A DNA stretch of 64,000 nucleotides. Origin: Bolinopsis microptera (taxonomy: Eukaryota > Ctenophora > Tentaculata > Lobata > Bolinopsidae). The DNA lies in NCBI RefSeq assembly GCF_026151205.1, contig NC_087072.1, forward strand, positions 17,375,669 to 17,439,668, given 5' to 3'. The translations under genes and the position numbers were made by a program. A model generated the notes under the pieces. That model did no database searches, was not told the DNA's origin, and saw nothing but the letters and a program-made list of their open reading frames with translations. This document shows positions 11,641 to 23,595 of this stretch, one piece after another (within the stretch, counting starts at the first letter, position 1; each line of letters begins with the position of its first letter).

Positions 11641-12243
11641 TCATGAACTCGCCAGCCGCCATCAGAAGATGCAGTAGATGAATTCATAAATTTGGAACAT
11701 GGGCACATCACAGTATTGGCCGTATTTGAGTGCTGGGAAGGCTCAGTTCGGATTTCTAAGATGGATATAGCCGTAAGCTAGGCCTAGGAACCATAAAAAG
11801 TCGTATGGAATGACCAGAAATGAACGAAAATGAACATTCTTCTCAAAGTGCTCAGAATGGTTTAAAATGGGTCGGAAAGTGTTTATATTAGTCCTAGGAC
11901 CACTCAAACCAAGTTTGAGAATCATTGCATGTCTAGAACCGATGTTACCAATGTTCCAAAATGTCCCAATTTTGGCACAACAATCCTCCTGAGAAGCCAG
12001 ATTTTTGGAACATGGGCACATCGAAGTATTGGCTGTATTTAAGTGCTGGGAAGCCTCAATTCGGTTTTCTAAGATGGATGTAGGTAAAAACTAGGCCTAA
12101 GAGCCATCAAAACTCAAATAACATTACCCAGGTTCATGGAATGTATGGAAAATGAACAAAAATGAAAATAGTAGTTGAGATGGTGGAAACATTTGATACA
12201 ATTTTGGAAACATGCTTTTACAGCCGTATTTATGCTTGTACTG
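11640..12243 (+). repeat. Diverged satellite segment
   Basis: Two further, poorly matching units containing GGAACATGGGCACATC (about 11696 and 12009), AAGATGGATRTAG and GTGCTGGGAAGSCTCA. They then pass into sequence like the main satellite (TACAGCCGTATTTATGCTTG). They look like an older variant of the 326-bp family. Confidence 0.6.
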
Positions 12244-12247
12244 ACTT

Positions 12248-14207
12248 GGACACGTTCATAAAAAGGTGGCACTAGAGATTGATTTTTCACTGCCAAAATT
12301 GTGTGAAGCATTTTAAAATACTTGTATCTCAAGGAGTATGCTATGAAAGTTAACCAAATTTTAATGTGGTCCAAAAAGATTCAAATGTCACATAATAAAG
12401 TCATTCATCTCTTTATATCTGTTAATTGTGCAGATATGAGCCAGAAATCACAAAATATTCATTTCTTGCACCTCTAATGATGAATTTACATTCTGTGAGT
12501 GTGTCCTGCTTCTCAATGTGATTATTGAACCTTTTTGAGATAGCTGAGTGTTAAAAGTGCAAAGAATCACCGGTTAAATGTGCAGTTACGATGCAATTAT
12601 CACATACAGGGTTAATTCTGACTAAGTATTTTAGAATGATGAATGTGATATGAATATCAACGGAATGATTGTAACAATGAACTCTATCAATCACAATTAT
12701 ATCATGCTAACTAATATTTAGAGAATTTAGATGGTTAAAAGTGCCATGAGTCAAAAATCACATAAATGAGCATGTATTGAAATGATGCTGTATCAGGGGA
12801 ATGTACACTGTCCATTTGAACACTGTCCATTAGTACTCCGATGAAAAAGCGATGAATGTCGATTTGCCGTGATTCTAGCTTTGTGTGTTATTGTGTGATT
12901 TCAATGCACGGCAATGAAGGGACTCAGGTACCACGATCTGGCAGACAAACATGTCTGAACAGACATAGCGAGTCAGATCTGGTTCAGGAAATTTTATCGT
13001 TAAAGAGATATTCATATTTCATATGAATCAATACTCAGGTTTCTAATCAAACCCCGGGACTCGCCCGGGGTTTGATTATGATACTTTGAGGAATGACATT
13101 TGATTTATAAGTTGATTTCAAATCCCCTATGGGTACCAGAAATACTGGTTTCACAACAACAACATCACTTTTTGGCTCTATATCAGGTTGGTATTCATAG
13201 TAAATCTGCAGTAATTTGTTGTGACACTGCACTTGTTTATGGTCATGGAGAAGTTCGTTATTAGAGTAATAGTGGAATCAATAATCACAAAACACTGATT
13301 TTAAACTGATTAAACTAGGCAAGTACTTTTACTACTCAAGCCATGATAATTTTGTCTCCATACTGTGACAAATGAATCAATCAGTTACGTATAATACTTA
13401 ATTGAATTTTTGAAATGTGATTATCGATTCATTACCTTTCTTTTCAAAATGTCATTACAACTTGAACATTACATATAATTCAATTGTCATACTTTAAAGA
13501 AAATTACATAGTTGGTAGCCAGATTTGTGTGATTTTTGAATCATTTAACCACCCAGATCAAAAATTATCGCTCAAAGGCCTTCAATATGGTATAAGCTTA
13601 GACATGGATTCAAAAATCACATAATAAGAACCATAGAATGGATATATGTTGTCATATTGTGCACTTAATTTAAGGCTTACTATAGTGAGACTTAATAGCG
13701 CACCAATAACGAAAATGTGATTTTTGAATCATATTAACTGGTTTTAATACTATTTAATACTATTTTGTACCCTAAAAAATGATAGAAAGCCAATAAAAAC
13801 GTAAGATGATTCAATAATCACTGCTCAAAATAGGCTCATTTCCAATGTTTAAGTTGTGATTTTTGAATCATTTTGGCACCAAAAACAATTTCAGATAAGA
13901 CATTTTATTCCTTACATGCATTATAGTCACCATATCAATTTTGGTGTCTTTGTGAATAGTACTTTTCAGATTATCTAGTGTCGATTCATCTTGCATTTCT
14001 AATTGTGTGATTTTTGAATCATTGGCACACAAATAACGATAACTCCTGTGATATAAGCACTACAGACTCCGTGATTTCAGGATCATGAAATTTAATCGAA
14101 TTTCTAAAGGTATAGATAGATATATCAACCAACAAAGAGCAATGACCATTTTTAAAACTCATTTAAAAAAAATCAATCTCTAGTGCCACCTTTTTTTGAA
14201 CGTGTCC
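12248..14207. mobile_element. 1.96-kb inverted-repeat element inserted in the satellite
   Basis: The ends GGACACGTTCA...AAAAAGGTGGCACTAGAGAT and the inverse (ATCTCTAGTGCCACCTTTTT...TGAACGTGTCC) are inverted repeats of about 45 bp. The element splits a satellite unit whose ACTTGGAATCTATCTGG resumes at 14208; ACTT is duplicated (12244-12247, 14208-14211). No transposase frame is present. The interior is AT-rich and carries a recurring 17-mer, TGTGATTTTTGAATCAT, in four perfect direct copies (13528, 13716, 13855, 14006) and several inverted or degenerate ones. Confidence 0.8.
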
Positions 14208-15160
14208 ACTTGGAATCTATCTGGTATGGTAGAAGGACACGTGTACTAACATTTCCAGCCACTTAGAAGTGCAAAATACTCCCCTGGTTCATGGAATGAA
14301 TGAAATGAACACAAAATGAACATTTCCCTAGAATCCCCTGAATTGGGCTAAAACCGATTGGAATCGGTCGGTATTGATACCAGGAGTGTCCCTGAGAAGT
14401 TTGGTGTGCCTAGCATGTTCAGAAAGGGCTCTGGGGCAATGTTTCTATTTTGGTTTCAGAGTAGTTGAGATGGTGGAAACAATTGACACAAATTTAGAAA
14501 CATGCTTTTTAGCGGTAATTATGCCTGGACTGGCATGGAATCGATATGGTATGGTAGAGGGGCATATTGTTTACTAACATGTTCAGCAACTCAGAAGTTT
14601 TTTTCTTTGAAATGTAATACTCCACCGAAGGGATAGGGTGCGTCAAGAATCATCCAGTTTCACATCGAAAGCACTATTTTCACACATCAAATTGTGACAT
14701 TTTTTGTTCAACTTTAAAAAAACCTTTTTAGTGCAAAATGATCCCCTGGTTCATGAAATGAACAAAAATGAACTTTACCCTAAAATCGCCTAAACTGAGT
14801 TGAAGGCGATCAGAATCGATTGGTTTCGATACCAGGAGTGTCCTTGAAAAGTTTGGTGGCCCTAGCATCCTCAGAAAAGGCTTTGTGGGCAATGTTCCAT
14901 TTTGGTTTCAGAGAAGTTGGGATTCTGGAACAGAATTGAGACAAATTTGGAACAGGCTTTTTGGGCAGTAATTATGCCTTGGCTGACTTAAAATCGATCT
15001 GGTATGGTGGAGGGGTATATTAACTACATTTTTGGGTGTTTTCAAATTTAAGATTTCAAAGCCAGATTTTCGGCTTAAGTTGGCTGGGACATGCCCAAAT
15101 TGTATATGCTTTGATCGTGATCGGGTTTTCAAAAATAAACGATTTACCTTTCGCATATGA
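14208..15160 (+). repeat. ~326-bp satellite, distal forward copies
   Basis: One good copy (14208-14580) continues the unit interrupted by the insertion, followed by a strongly diverged one (about 14740-15050) with the same anchors. The array fades out after 15160. Confidence 0.8.
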
Positions 15161-15199
15161 TGGACTTTTTCCCGAAGGTGGGTATTTTATCCTTGTAGT

Positions 15200-17180
15200 T
15201 TTCCAGAGAAGGACGTAGTCTTTTCCACATCTCTGTCATCAGAGAAGTCCTCTCGAATAAACGGTCCCTGTTTGGCACTCCTGAGATAATTGACTGTCTT
15301 ATACACAATGGTTTTACCGTTTACAACATTTGCAGTAATATTTATTACCGAATTTAATTAGAATTTAACCCATACATTTTAAACACATGAACTGCTGTAT
15401 CAGTAACCATCAAAATACAGACAAACCTATGAATTTGATGTTTATCTTGTTAAGTGGGAGGTTAACCTCTTCTTGACACAAAATACCCAGTCGTCTCCTG
15501 AGATCTCCGACATGACAGAGGAAGCTACTGTCGAGTTCGATATTACAGCTAACCTAAGATAGTCAAACTGAGTGGGATCAATTTTAAGCATTACAAATCA
15601 GCAGTTATCAAGCAAATGTGATGAAAGAGCCATTATTGAATGTAAGGCAGATCTAGAGCTAGGAATGTGTTTCGGGGCATCGAAGAATAAGTATCTGTGT
15701 ACTGTTCTTTACCATACCATTTAAACGATTTAATACATGGAAGTATCACAATAATATACTTTTTCAAAAACATAAACACATTTAAAAAAAGGCTCGAATG
15801 GGTTATCGATATTTCCATATAATGCAGGATTGAAATAATCTGTTTTGGAGTAATACGTTCAAATTCGATCCTGATCTACAAAAGTGTAACATGATAGCAA
15901 AATCCGCTGTGCTTTTCTATACTAGAACAAGTTTTAGTAGTCTCCAGCACATCACAGCTTAAAGGCAGTAACACTAAATCGATTACATTAAATAACCTCT
16001 CAAGATCATTTAGTAATATCTGTATTTCAATGTGCAACGAAACAGCTTCTATACTACTTTACTACTTCTATACTACTTTACTATCAACTAGATATAGGGT
16101 TTGAGCATTGAAGCTCTATGCTGTGAGCAGCAACGAAAAGAGATGGGAGTGCAATATATCGACTCACTTGTGAAAATAATGATTAAATCTCAAATCTCCT
16201 ATTTACGATTTCTAACTGCGCGGCGTAGTGCGTACTTTGAAATCCAAATAAAAATTATTTTTGATCAAAATATTGGAAAACAAAATTACAACATGATTCA
16301 AATCTTGTGTAAAAAAATGTGATAAACAATATGCTGTTAAAAACTTTCGTGAAAAATTTTAAAAAGCATGATTTCCACCCGATTATGTGAAGTTATCATT
16401 TTTATGACTTTTACAGGTTATAATTTTTGTCAAGAGCTTAGCCATTTGTCAAAATTTAGGTCGTGGTATCATGTTTTGTGACTATACAATGAGATTATAA
16501 TCCGTTGATGTATAATATCTTGGAGTTTATCAGGGGATAAAATTATTTGTAGGTTTATAAACTACCAAAACGCGCGCTGGGTTGGACTCGTTGTATAATA
16601 ATAATGTATAACTATCAATACATGATACACGATAACGTAAAACTATATAAATCGATAACATATAAGATCAAATAAACCATATGGTACCAAGTTACATTAA
16701 TTGATGAAATCTTTCCGTGTTTTAGAATAAAAATCCATACACAAATATTCCTAGCTTTAAATATGACACACATTATTACATGATAACGAATTGATTTAAC
16801 GCGCATATGCAAAATATATTGTAATTGTATAAGAATCGACCTTGTTTTTTAAAGATTAGTCATTTAAAGTATCGATGAGAAAATCCCTGTACAAATAGCT
16901 TCTACTTATAATCCGATAGTTTATGTTGTATGATGCAATGAAAATACTCATACCGCGCGCGCAGCTTGAACTACGACATACGCAAGCGTTCAGTTGCAAA
17001 TTATAAGGTCTACCGAAGTTTGTAGGGCGCGAAAAATTTTATGTTGACGTGCTCGCGCATTCTGAGTAGTCAGCTCGCGTTGGGTATATATCATTATCAT
17101 CACTATGATATGAGTATGAGTATTGAGTATGACTTTGACCATTGTTAATGATCTGGCCCTTCACCTAACCACAAACCATG
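15200..17180. other. Gene-free AT-rich stretch
   Basis: No supported gene or RNA. A partial GACGAGTCC repeat (inverted, degenerate) occurs at 16557-16592. The open frames are short and of AT-rich composition. Confidence 0.4.
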
Positions 17181-17187
17181 TGCTTTT

Positions 17188-17400
17188 ACCTGAGGACCCC
17201 AGGCTATTATGTTCATTAACATTCGCGCCACTTCGGGCGCGCTTGTTTCACAAGTCAAGAAGAGGCGGGCGCGCGCTACTGCAAGCGCAAGGGCTCTGGA
17301 TATGTGGATAGAGCAAATCTAGCCCGGCGCGCGCTACTTCGTAGCACTTGCCATCTGCATCGGGCCATTTCGAGAAGAAAGCGGCGCGCGCTACTTCGAA
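17188..17400. repeat. Palindromic CCTG(G)GGACCCCAGG motif and GCGCGCTACT repeats
   Basis: TTACCTGAGGACCCCAGGCT, then ATTATGTTCATT, is one of six window copies of a palindromic motif. It is followed by three spaced GCGCGCTACTxCxxxG units with GGGCTCTGG. Related GCGCGCTACT sequence recurs at 54485-54520. No gene. Confidence 0.45.
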
Positions 17401-17583
17401 GAAATTCAGACGAGTGACATCCGTCAAAGTATGACTATGCAAATTGCAAACAAATTTCCAATGCAATTCTAATACATATGACATAATATCAATTCCTATT
17501 ATAATACTTATTTTAAGTTCAATTCTAAATCTAATTCTATAAAAGAAATAAAATGCCCTAGTTTATCAATATCACTATCAGTC

Positions 17584-17674
17584 TTGTAGGTTTACAACCT
17601 ACCAGGACGCGCGCCGAGTTGGACTCGTCGACGGTCCAATATATGGAACAGATATTTTACGAGTATCACCCGTT
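17584..17674 (-). repeat. GACGAGTCC dispersed repeat, copy 3 (inverted)
   Basis: Reverse complement of the unit at 4358, nearly identical across its length, ending in GAGTATCACCCGTTA. Confidence 0.75.
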
Positions 17675-17770
17675 AATATCAGTCAGACCAAAAGTTTGTA
17701 TGGATAAAATCTTTCTAAAGCTTGTACGTCATAACATAAAAGTAAAACTGTGCAGGCTGCTGAAACAAAG

Positions 17771-17853
17771 TTGTAAGTTTATAACCTACCAGGACGCGCG
17801 CCGAGCTGGACTCGTCGACTAATTTGAAACAAATATTTTACGAGTATCACCCG
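17771..17853 (-). repeat. GACGAGTCC dispersed repeat, copy 4 (inverted)
   Basis: Second inverted copy, about 100 bp from copy 3 and in the same orientation. It differs in the middle (ATTTGAAACAAATATTTTAC), which resembles the copy at 53491 more than its neighbour. Confidence 0.7.
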
Positions 17854-18351
17854 AAAAATCAAAGGAACAGCTCACAGGAAGCATGACACAGCAACTGAGC
17901 TGATTAGATTCGATTACTGTTCCTAAAACTATATAGATTTAGTAGTAATTAACACATAACAAATTGGGGCATACTTATTATGTAATATGTATTAGTATTA
18001 CTAAAAGTCAACTACACTTACCTTATCAGACTTTATTTGCACGGGCATTAATTGGACGCTGTAAGCCCTTGCGTTCATTTTAATTTCCGTTAAAACAAGT
18101 TCCGACAAGGTAGTTAAATCCAGTCAAATAACGTTAAATAAGGTAACTCAAGTTGCACCTGTGTTTAAACAAACACGCATGTTTACACAGTTGTGTGAAG
18201 ATTCTCCTCATGAAGTGTTTCCCAGTCCCTCTTAGTCTTCAGTTATAAATTGTTTGTGTTTGGATCCACTACTTCACTTGATAATGATAAGCGAAATTTT
18301 GGGTGGGTGGGTGATTAGTCAAAATCGGAAATTTGCTACAAAGAACACATT

Positions 18352-21300
18352 TTAAAACAGTCCACAGTCTTTCGTGTTATTCTTGATGATGATATCCGTT
18401 AATGCGTCAACGACCAACTGGGGGTTACTGGTGTCGGTAGCACAGGTAAAATATGTGCGAATTTTTCTGTTTTCGGTTCTGTTGAGGATTTCGTATTTAC
18501 CTTGAATGTACTGACCAGCCTCTGTATATTCGTCAGCACCATTATACTCAGGGAAGCATATCTTTAGAGAAGACCTGGTTATTTTCTCCTCGAATAGATC
18601 TTTCTTATTCAGGAAAAGGAGAATTGATGCATCCGTAAACCATTTGTTATTACATATTGAATCAAAGAGCTTCATACTTTCGTGCATCCTGTTTGTTGCC
18701 TCATCTTCAGCCAGAACCAAATCATAGGCATTGAGTGATGCACAAAAGATGATAGCAGTTACTCCTTCAAAGCAATGGATCCACTTTCTTCTTTCAGATC
18801 TTTGACCACTAACATCAAATATGCGGTAATGTAAACCTTGGTGGGAAAAATTTTCTTCGACAATACCAGTTGTTTGCACTCTGCATCTTAACACATCTTG
18901 CTCATTAGGAATAAAGTTAGTTTCACAGATCCTATCCAAAGCATCTAGGTAGTATTTTGCTGAATCCATGAGTTGGTACTCTTTGGGTCACGAAATCCTT
19001 TCCGAACCTCCACGTGGTGTGGCCTGGTTGGCACTAACGGGTGGTGTGCTCTCTTGTTGAGTACAAAGGTTGGGCCTTGCCAACTCAAAGTTCCCATAGG
19101 AACCAGGAAGTCAACACTAACAGCTACCAAGCACCAGGAAATTTCTCTTTCAGATATCAGGTTACAAGATAGTACACACACAAATGACGATACATTAGAC
19201 ACAGATACCTAGCTCTAAGAGCTATTAAATCACCAGGAAATTCTCTTTCAGCTTTCAGGTCCCATCGAAGTCACCCACCACAGAGCTAGGGATTCCAATT
19301 CGCTCATCCTGACTACAAGGACACACTGATAATGAGTAGTCCTGGCACTTCTCCCTCCAGTAACCACTTTTCAGGTCTTTTCAGTTAAGACAGCTAATGC
19401 GTAAGGGCTGACACACGCTAGACACAGGCTCGTGATAAGACAGAATTAGGGATTTAAACTCTGACTACGAGGACACACTGATAGCGAGAATTCCTGGCAC
19501 TTCTTCCTCCAGTAACCACTTTTCAGGGGACCGGGTTAGCTTTGCCACACTCTACAATCATCTAGTAGCAGCAGAGTTTGACTGACACCCTTACTGGTTC
19601 TATTCAGTTTCTACAGCGGAAGATCTCAACAGTTCATCTCGGACATCCTGCAGAGCTGCTTTTTCACAGCCTGCCCCATTACACGGGGAACCCTTAGATC
19701 TACAGTACCCTGGTGGCGAGCATAGCTCACTAAAGCATAGTGGACCTCTTTAGTTCTGAGACGCAAAGCTAACCGGATCAGGAATAAACATCAATGCAAT
19801 GCTTAGGGGATGCAAATAGAACATACAATGTTTATCGAATGCATTACTCAATCTTTTGATTCATTTTTTTAGCTCGACGTTACATGGTAACATTTCAGGA
19901 CTGACATTCCTCCCTCAGGTTAATTGAGGAAATCATACCCGCTATTTGCGTTATACATGGCAAGTATCTGGACTTATGATAACTTAGGATCTCCATCAAT
20001 CATAAATTCCTCTCAGATTCCCAGGCTGCATTTAAAGCGCTTAACAGCACCAGTTTTAACTCCAGGTTCGTTCTGAACATCTCAGACCAACTCACTAGGT
20101 ATTCACATCGAGTAGGACTTCGTTCCAGGACATTAAGGAGTATACGGTAAAGAACTAGCAGAAGAATTCGCAAGGGACGATCAATCCAACAACATCCCCA
20201 TAGGACCAGAACCCTTCCTCCCAAATAGGCCACACTCAGTGACAAAGGGACATTCCACTTGTGATGTTCCTCCACAAATTAAATACAGGAACTTTTATTT
20301 TTCTGGAACTCACATCAGATGGCTAACATGGTCGCTTTCAGAATAGGTCACAGCCCACTAGTTTATTTTCAGAACGTGGCAAACAACGTCAACTTCAAGA
20401 CGCAAGATTGCGAACACTTTACAGGAGAAGCAGCAACATCCCAGCACCTCCTCTACAAGTGCATCCAGATCATGACGTTCAGAATGAGAATAATTGGTAA
20501 ACTCTACCTTAACAACAGTAAACTACATCATATCTTCAAATTTGTGGAACAGTCGACAAGACTGGATAGGGAAAACCCTTTTGGGTAACCTCCTTGGATT
20601 CTTCACCAGAAACTTTCGCTAAATCCCATACTAGGAACTCAACCTAGGCCCATCTCCGCATAGAGACATATCTCACAGGCTTTGACCTTGCTCGGAAGTC
20701 CCTTGTCTACCCGCAGAAGTACTACAACGGAAGTGGGTTTGCTCTGAGACAGGTAGTGACAGCTTCAAGACTCCAGGGGTCTGTTGCATTGATATTTATT
20801 ATTTTATGATTTCGTATATACTTTGGGAGTCCTGGCGTGCAGCTAGCAGGAGTTGCATTCTGTGGGCACGGTGAGGAGGCCTCCATCTTAACGTAAGAGG
20901 CCAGAAACCGTTGACCAGAACAGAGAGAGAGAGAGTTGGTACTCATTGGAGCGCTGGAAGCACGCCTGAACACCCCCATCAGCCCACAAAGCCTTCATGA
21001 CCTCAGGTGCACCATCAGGGAGTTGAGTTGCCGTTGTATCCAACAGCTCATAGGATAAGAGCTTTTCACCATCAGGTTTCCGTTCTGAGTTGGCAAATTC
21101 AACATGAGGCGTTATAGAGTTCATAGCTTGTAGAATGTTGCTGAGTGACACAAGAGCGTTATTTAGGATACAATTTATATACTTCTTTCGGCTCTCCTCG
21201 TTGTATCCTGACTTGTGGAAGATAACCATCTGCTTCATAACAGTTGATATGCCAGATTCTCTAGCCCCCAATAGCAGCAGCTTAACTTCTCTTGCCGACT

Positions 21301-21382
21301 CTTCAGCATCTTCCATGATTTGCTCCTCAAGCTGCTTACTGTACCTTTTTTCTGCGGTGTCGTCACCCCCGCAACATCCCAT
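18352..21382 (-). pseudogene. Intronless Galpha(i)-like gene, split by a LINE insertion
   Basis: Two open segments (21382-20933 and 18969-18352) encode a heterotrimeric G-protein alpha subunit. Counting the 12-bp target duplication once gives about 355 codons, against 354 aa for vertebrate Galpha-i1. The N-terminus MGCC fits myristoylation and palmitoylation. Switch II ([15 protein letters not shown]), NKKD and TCAT boxes and the C-terminal DCGLF, with the pertussis-toxin-type Cys at -4, are present. The P-loop reads GARESGIST where the family has GAGESGKST, so the glycine and the phosphate-binding lysine are both changed; DVGGQ is DVSGQ. No introns interrupt it, unlike typical Galpha genes, which suggests a retrocopy, though no poly(A) tail remains. 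The insertion is in opposite orientation. Both halves stay open, so disruption is recent, or the gene was already inactive. Confidence 0.9.
18982..20932 (+). mobile_element. 5'-truncated RNase H-type LINE insertion
   Basis: The 12-bp sequence GAGTTGGTACTC occurs on both sides (18970-18981 and 20933-20944), a LINE-length target duplication. On the plus strand, near 20000-20480, several frames read as the RNase H end of a LINE ORF2: LSDSQAAFKALNS, then AEEFARDD...PEPFLP, then a C-terminal Cys/His region (DCEHF...QHLLYKC). Stops and frameshifts break it. The 3' end is an (AG)n tract beside the duplication. The 5' part (18982-19990) holds an imperfect ~85-bp direct repeat (about 19290 and 19450) and no RT motif. 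Confidence 0.8.
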
Positions 21383-21873
21383 TGTGAACTTGTCAAAGAA
21401 CAGGTTAACGCCACGGAAGATTTCATTTTATCAAAATTTGTTAATTCTCCAGAATGTTTGCAAGTAACCGGGTAACAAATCAATCGGTCAAGGGAACTCT
21501 CTAGAATGTGTGTAATTGATTTCAGGACACATGAGAGTGGTCAGAGCCGACTCGTTATGGAGAATCAACCGCCCTATTTGTGTTTCTAACAGCGCTATAA
21601 CTATCACATAAACACCAAACACTGTTTCTGCATGTTTTGACCAGTAATAGGTCTGTATTATTAGTTAAATATCTGTTTGGTTGTGCTTGCTTGTTAAAAG
21701 TATGCTGATTTGTATCAAAATTACAACCGCACAGATTATAATACTCCACAATCAAAATATAAAATATTGCGAAAACCAGCTATAAATAGTTTACCTTGAC
21801 ATGAGCTCAGTATTGAGTAGCCATCACTTTGGCTTAAAGTTAAAGTATCGCTTTGAAGCATTTAATTAGTGAT

Positions 21874-22212
21874 TGTCACTCTACACTCGACTGTCACGTG
21901 ACTTTTTCATCCCGTTCTCTAGCTGGACCTGAACGGCTATTCGAAACCCTAACCCTCTAATTTGATCCCAACCATAACCCAATCCTTAACAAAAGCATAT
22001 GCTGAAACCCTAACCCTTGCGAGAAATTAGACTAACTTCCTTACACGGTCATATCACGTGATCGAGACAGTTTTTCGCCAATATCTCGTCAGGAGGATTT
22101 TAACCCTATGTCATGGGGGTGATTCGGAATCAGCGTCCGAAAATACATCGATTGAAGTTGGTTTCAACTGTCGGGGGCCCTTTTAGAACAATCGAAGATC
22201 GACTGTAGAGTG
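21874..22212 (+). repeat. MITE family A, full copy
   Basis: The left end TCACTCTACACTCGACTGTC and the right end GATCGACTGTAGAGTGA form an imperfect terminal inverted repeat. The interior includes telomere-like AACCCTAACCC stretches and GTTGAAACCAACTTCAATC-type sequence shared with 4080-4285. Non-coding. Confidence 0.6.
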
Positions 22213-22214
22213 AT

Positions 22215-23360
22215 TTAGCACGCTCGTTTAGAACTACTGCAAAGTATTGCCATTGGTAACGGTAGCGAGATCATTATCTCCAAAACCAACATAACGACCT
22301 TTTCATGCTAGGATATTATTCCCTAATCACATTTATAACGACACAACCTGGCAGCCTGTATTTGTTACGTTTACATTTTACCTACTCCACAAAGCATGTT
22401 CTAGAAGGACCTGTAAGCTGTATACCGTAATAGTTTACTAAAATTTCCAACGTTCGTCTTGTCGGGATATCTTTTTAGATTGTTGCTATTTCGAGGGAGT
22501 CCTTATTCAGAAAAAAAAACTCTGTAAATTTGTTCGTCTCGGTGCAAAAGGAGATCTGTCCCTAAGACATTTCACCTGACTACCAAACCGAGCAAGGATA
22601 TTTTAGAGGAAAAACGATTTAACTACTACGAAGACTAAATAATGTCAATTTTTATTACTGGGGACGAATTGACAGTCTCCACTGACTGTAAAACAAAATA
22701 CATCTATACTGTCGCCATATCGGCTACAGGTCTTTGTCATAAACGAAACAAGCATAGGGCGAAAGAATTACGTTGAAAGAATCCACATTCCACATCATCA
22801 CAAAGTGGGAACTTTTACTAAACTAGGAATTACAAAAGGTTTGTCAGTTTGTCACATCTTAAAATAGTAAACATATAAAACATATAACACATATAAAACA
22901 TATAAAACATAATAGTATATAAATGATGAAAAATCCCAAGACTCGATTGACACAGCCGCTTCCTACGGTTTGTGACGGATATTTTTTGATGCGATAAAAA
23001 CTGACTACCAAAGAATACTATTAGCTTCCTCCGTGTGACCACGGACTTTCTAGTTTGAATATAATATCATATTATCTGTATACATGCGAATTAGAATCAT
23101 TTCAAAAACAGTGTACAATGAAATACTACGAATCTAGTGTTCAAATTTTTGCAATTTTAGTCATTATGCTACCATAAGCTTGATCGAAAAGGATTATAAT
23201 TATAATACATAAAACTGAGTTGGCATCTACATAAAATATCATTATTTGTGTATGAGAAATATCAGACATTAATTGTAAAACAGTAAGCATAAAAACTGAT
23301 CGTCTTTGTAAGGTAATCACCGACCGACATGTTACCGTGCCATCTTCCCACTACAACTCC
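22215..23360. other. Gene-free stretch
   Basis: No coding exon recognised. A short CATATAAAA-type tandem occurs at 22872-22918. The 3' end of the Ig/PLAT gene should lie in or beyond this stretch, but I cannot identify a terminal exon here. Confidence 0.35.
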
Positions 23361-23366
23361 ATCTAC

Positions 23367-23595
23367 CACCACAGCCATGTGTTCTCGATCTTCACTGCCT
23401 CGAGTTGCCCGATATTTATATCATCTTCGAAGGAGCACTGACTTTGAGATCCTTCAGAACGGTCTGCCGAGCAGTCGTGTGGGCTGGTTTCACCTTCAGT
23501 TCCGATCAGAGTAAAAAGATAGGCGCCGCTTGTAGTTCCTCCGTGATGTGTACCAGTACTGGTTTGTTGTATGATAGTGTACACTACATTTTCTC
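23367..23595 (-). CDS. Ig/sushi gene exon 20: PLAT-like segment
   Basis: The acceptor TTATTCAG precedes an open segment reading VVYTIIQQTSTGTHHGGTTS, then GAYLFTLIGTEGETS, later INIGQLEAVKIEN. The spacing of TG...GT, a VYxTLxGxxG strand and an LGxLxxVxI strand fits the first half of a PLAT/LH2 beta-sandwich. A donor (GTAGAT) is possible at 23366; otherwise the frame stops at 23363. The second half of the domain was not found downstream. Confidence 0.55.

Noticed and set aside
9014-14577. Recurring 70-75-residue frames such as SLRSLVCLACSE...
   Set aside because: Translations of the 326-bp satellite; the frames end in different places and there is no start or splice context.
18985-20930. An intron in the Galpha gene
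   Set aside because: Flanked by a 12-bp direct duplication and containing LINE RNase H remnants; no GT-AG pair keeps the frame better than simple removal of the insertion.
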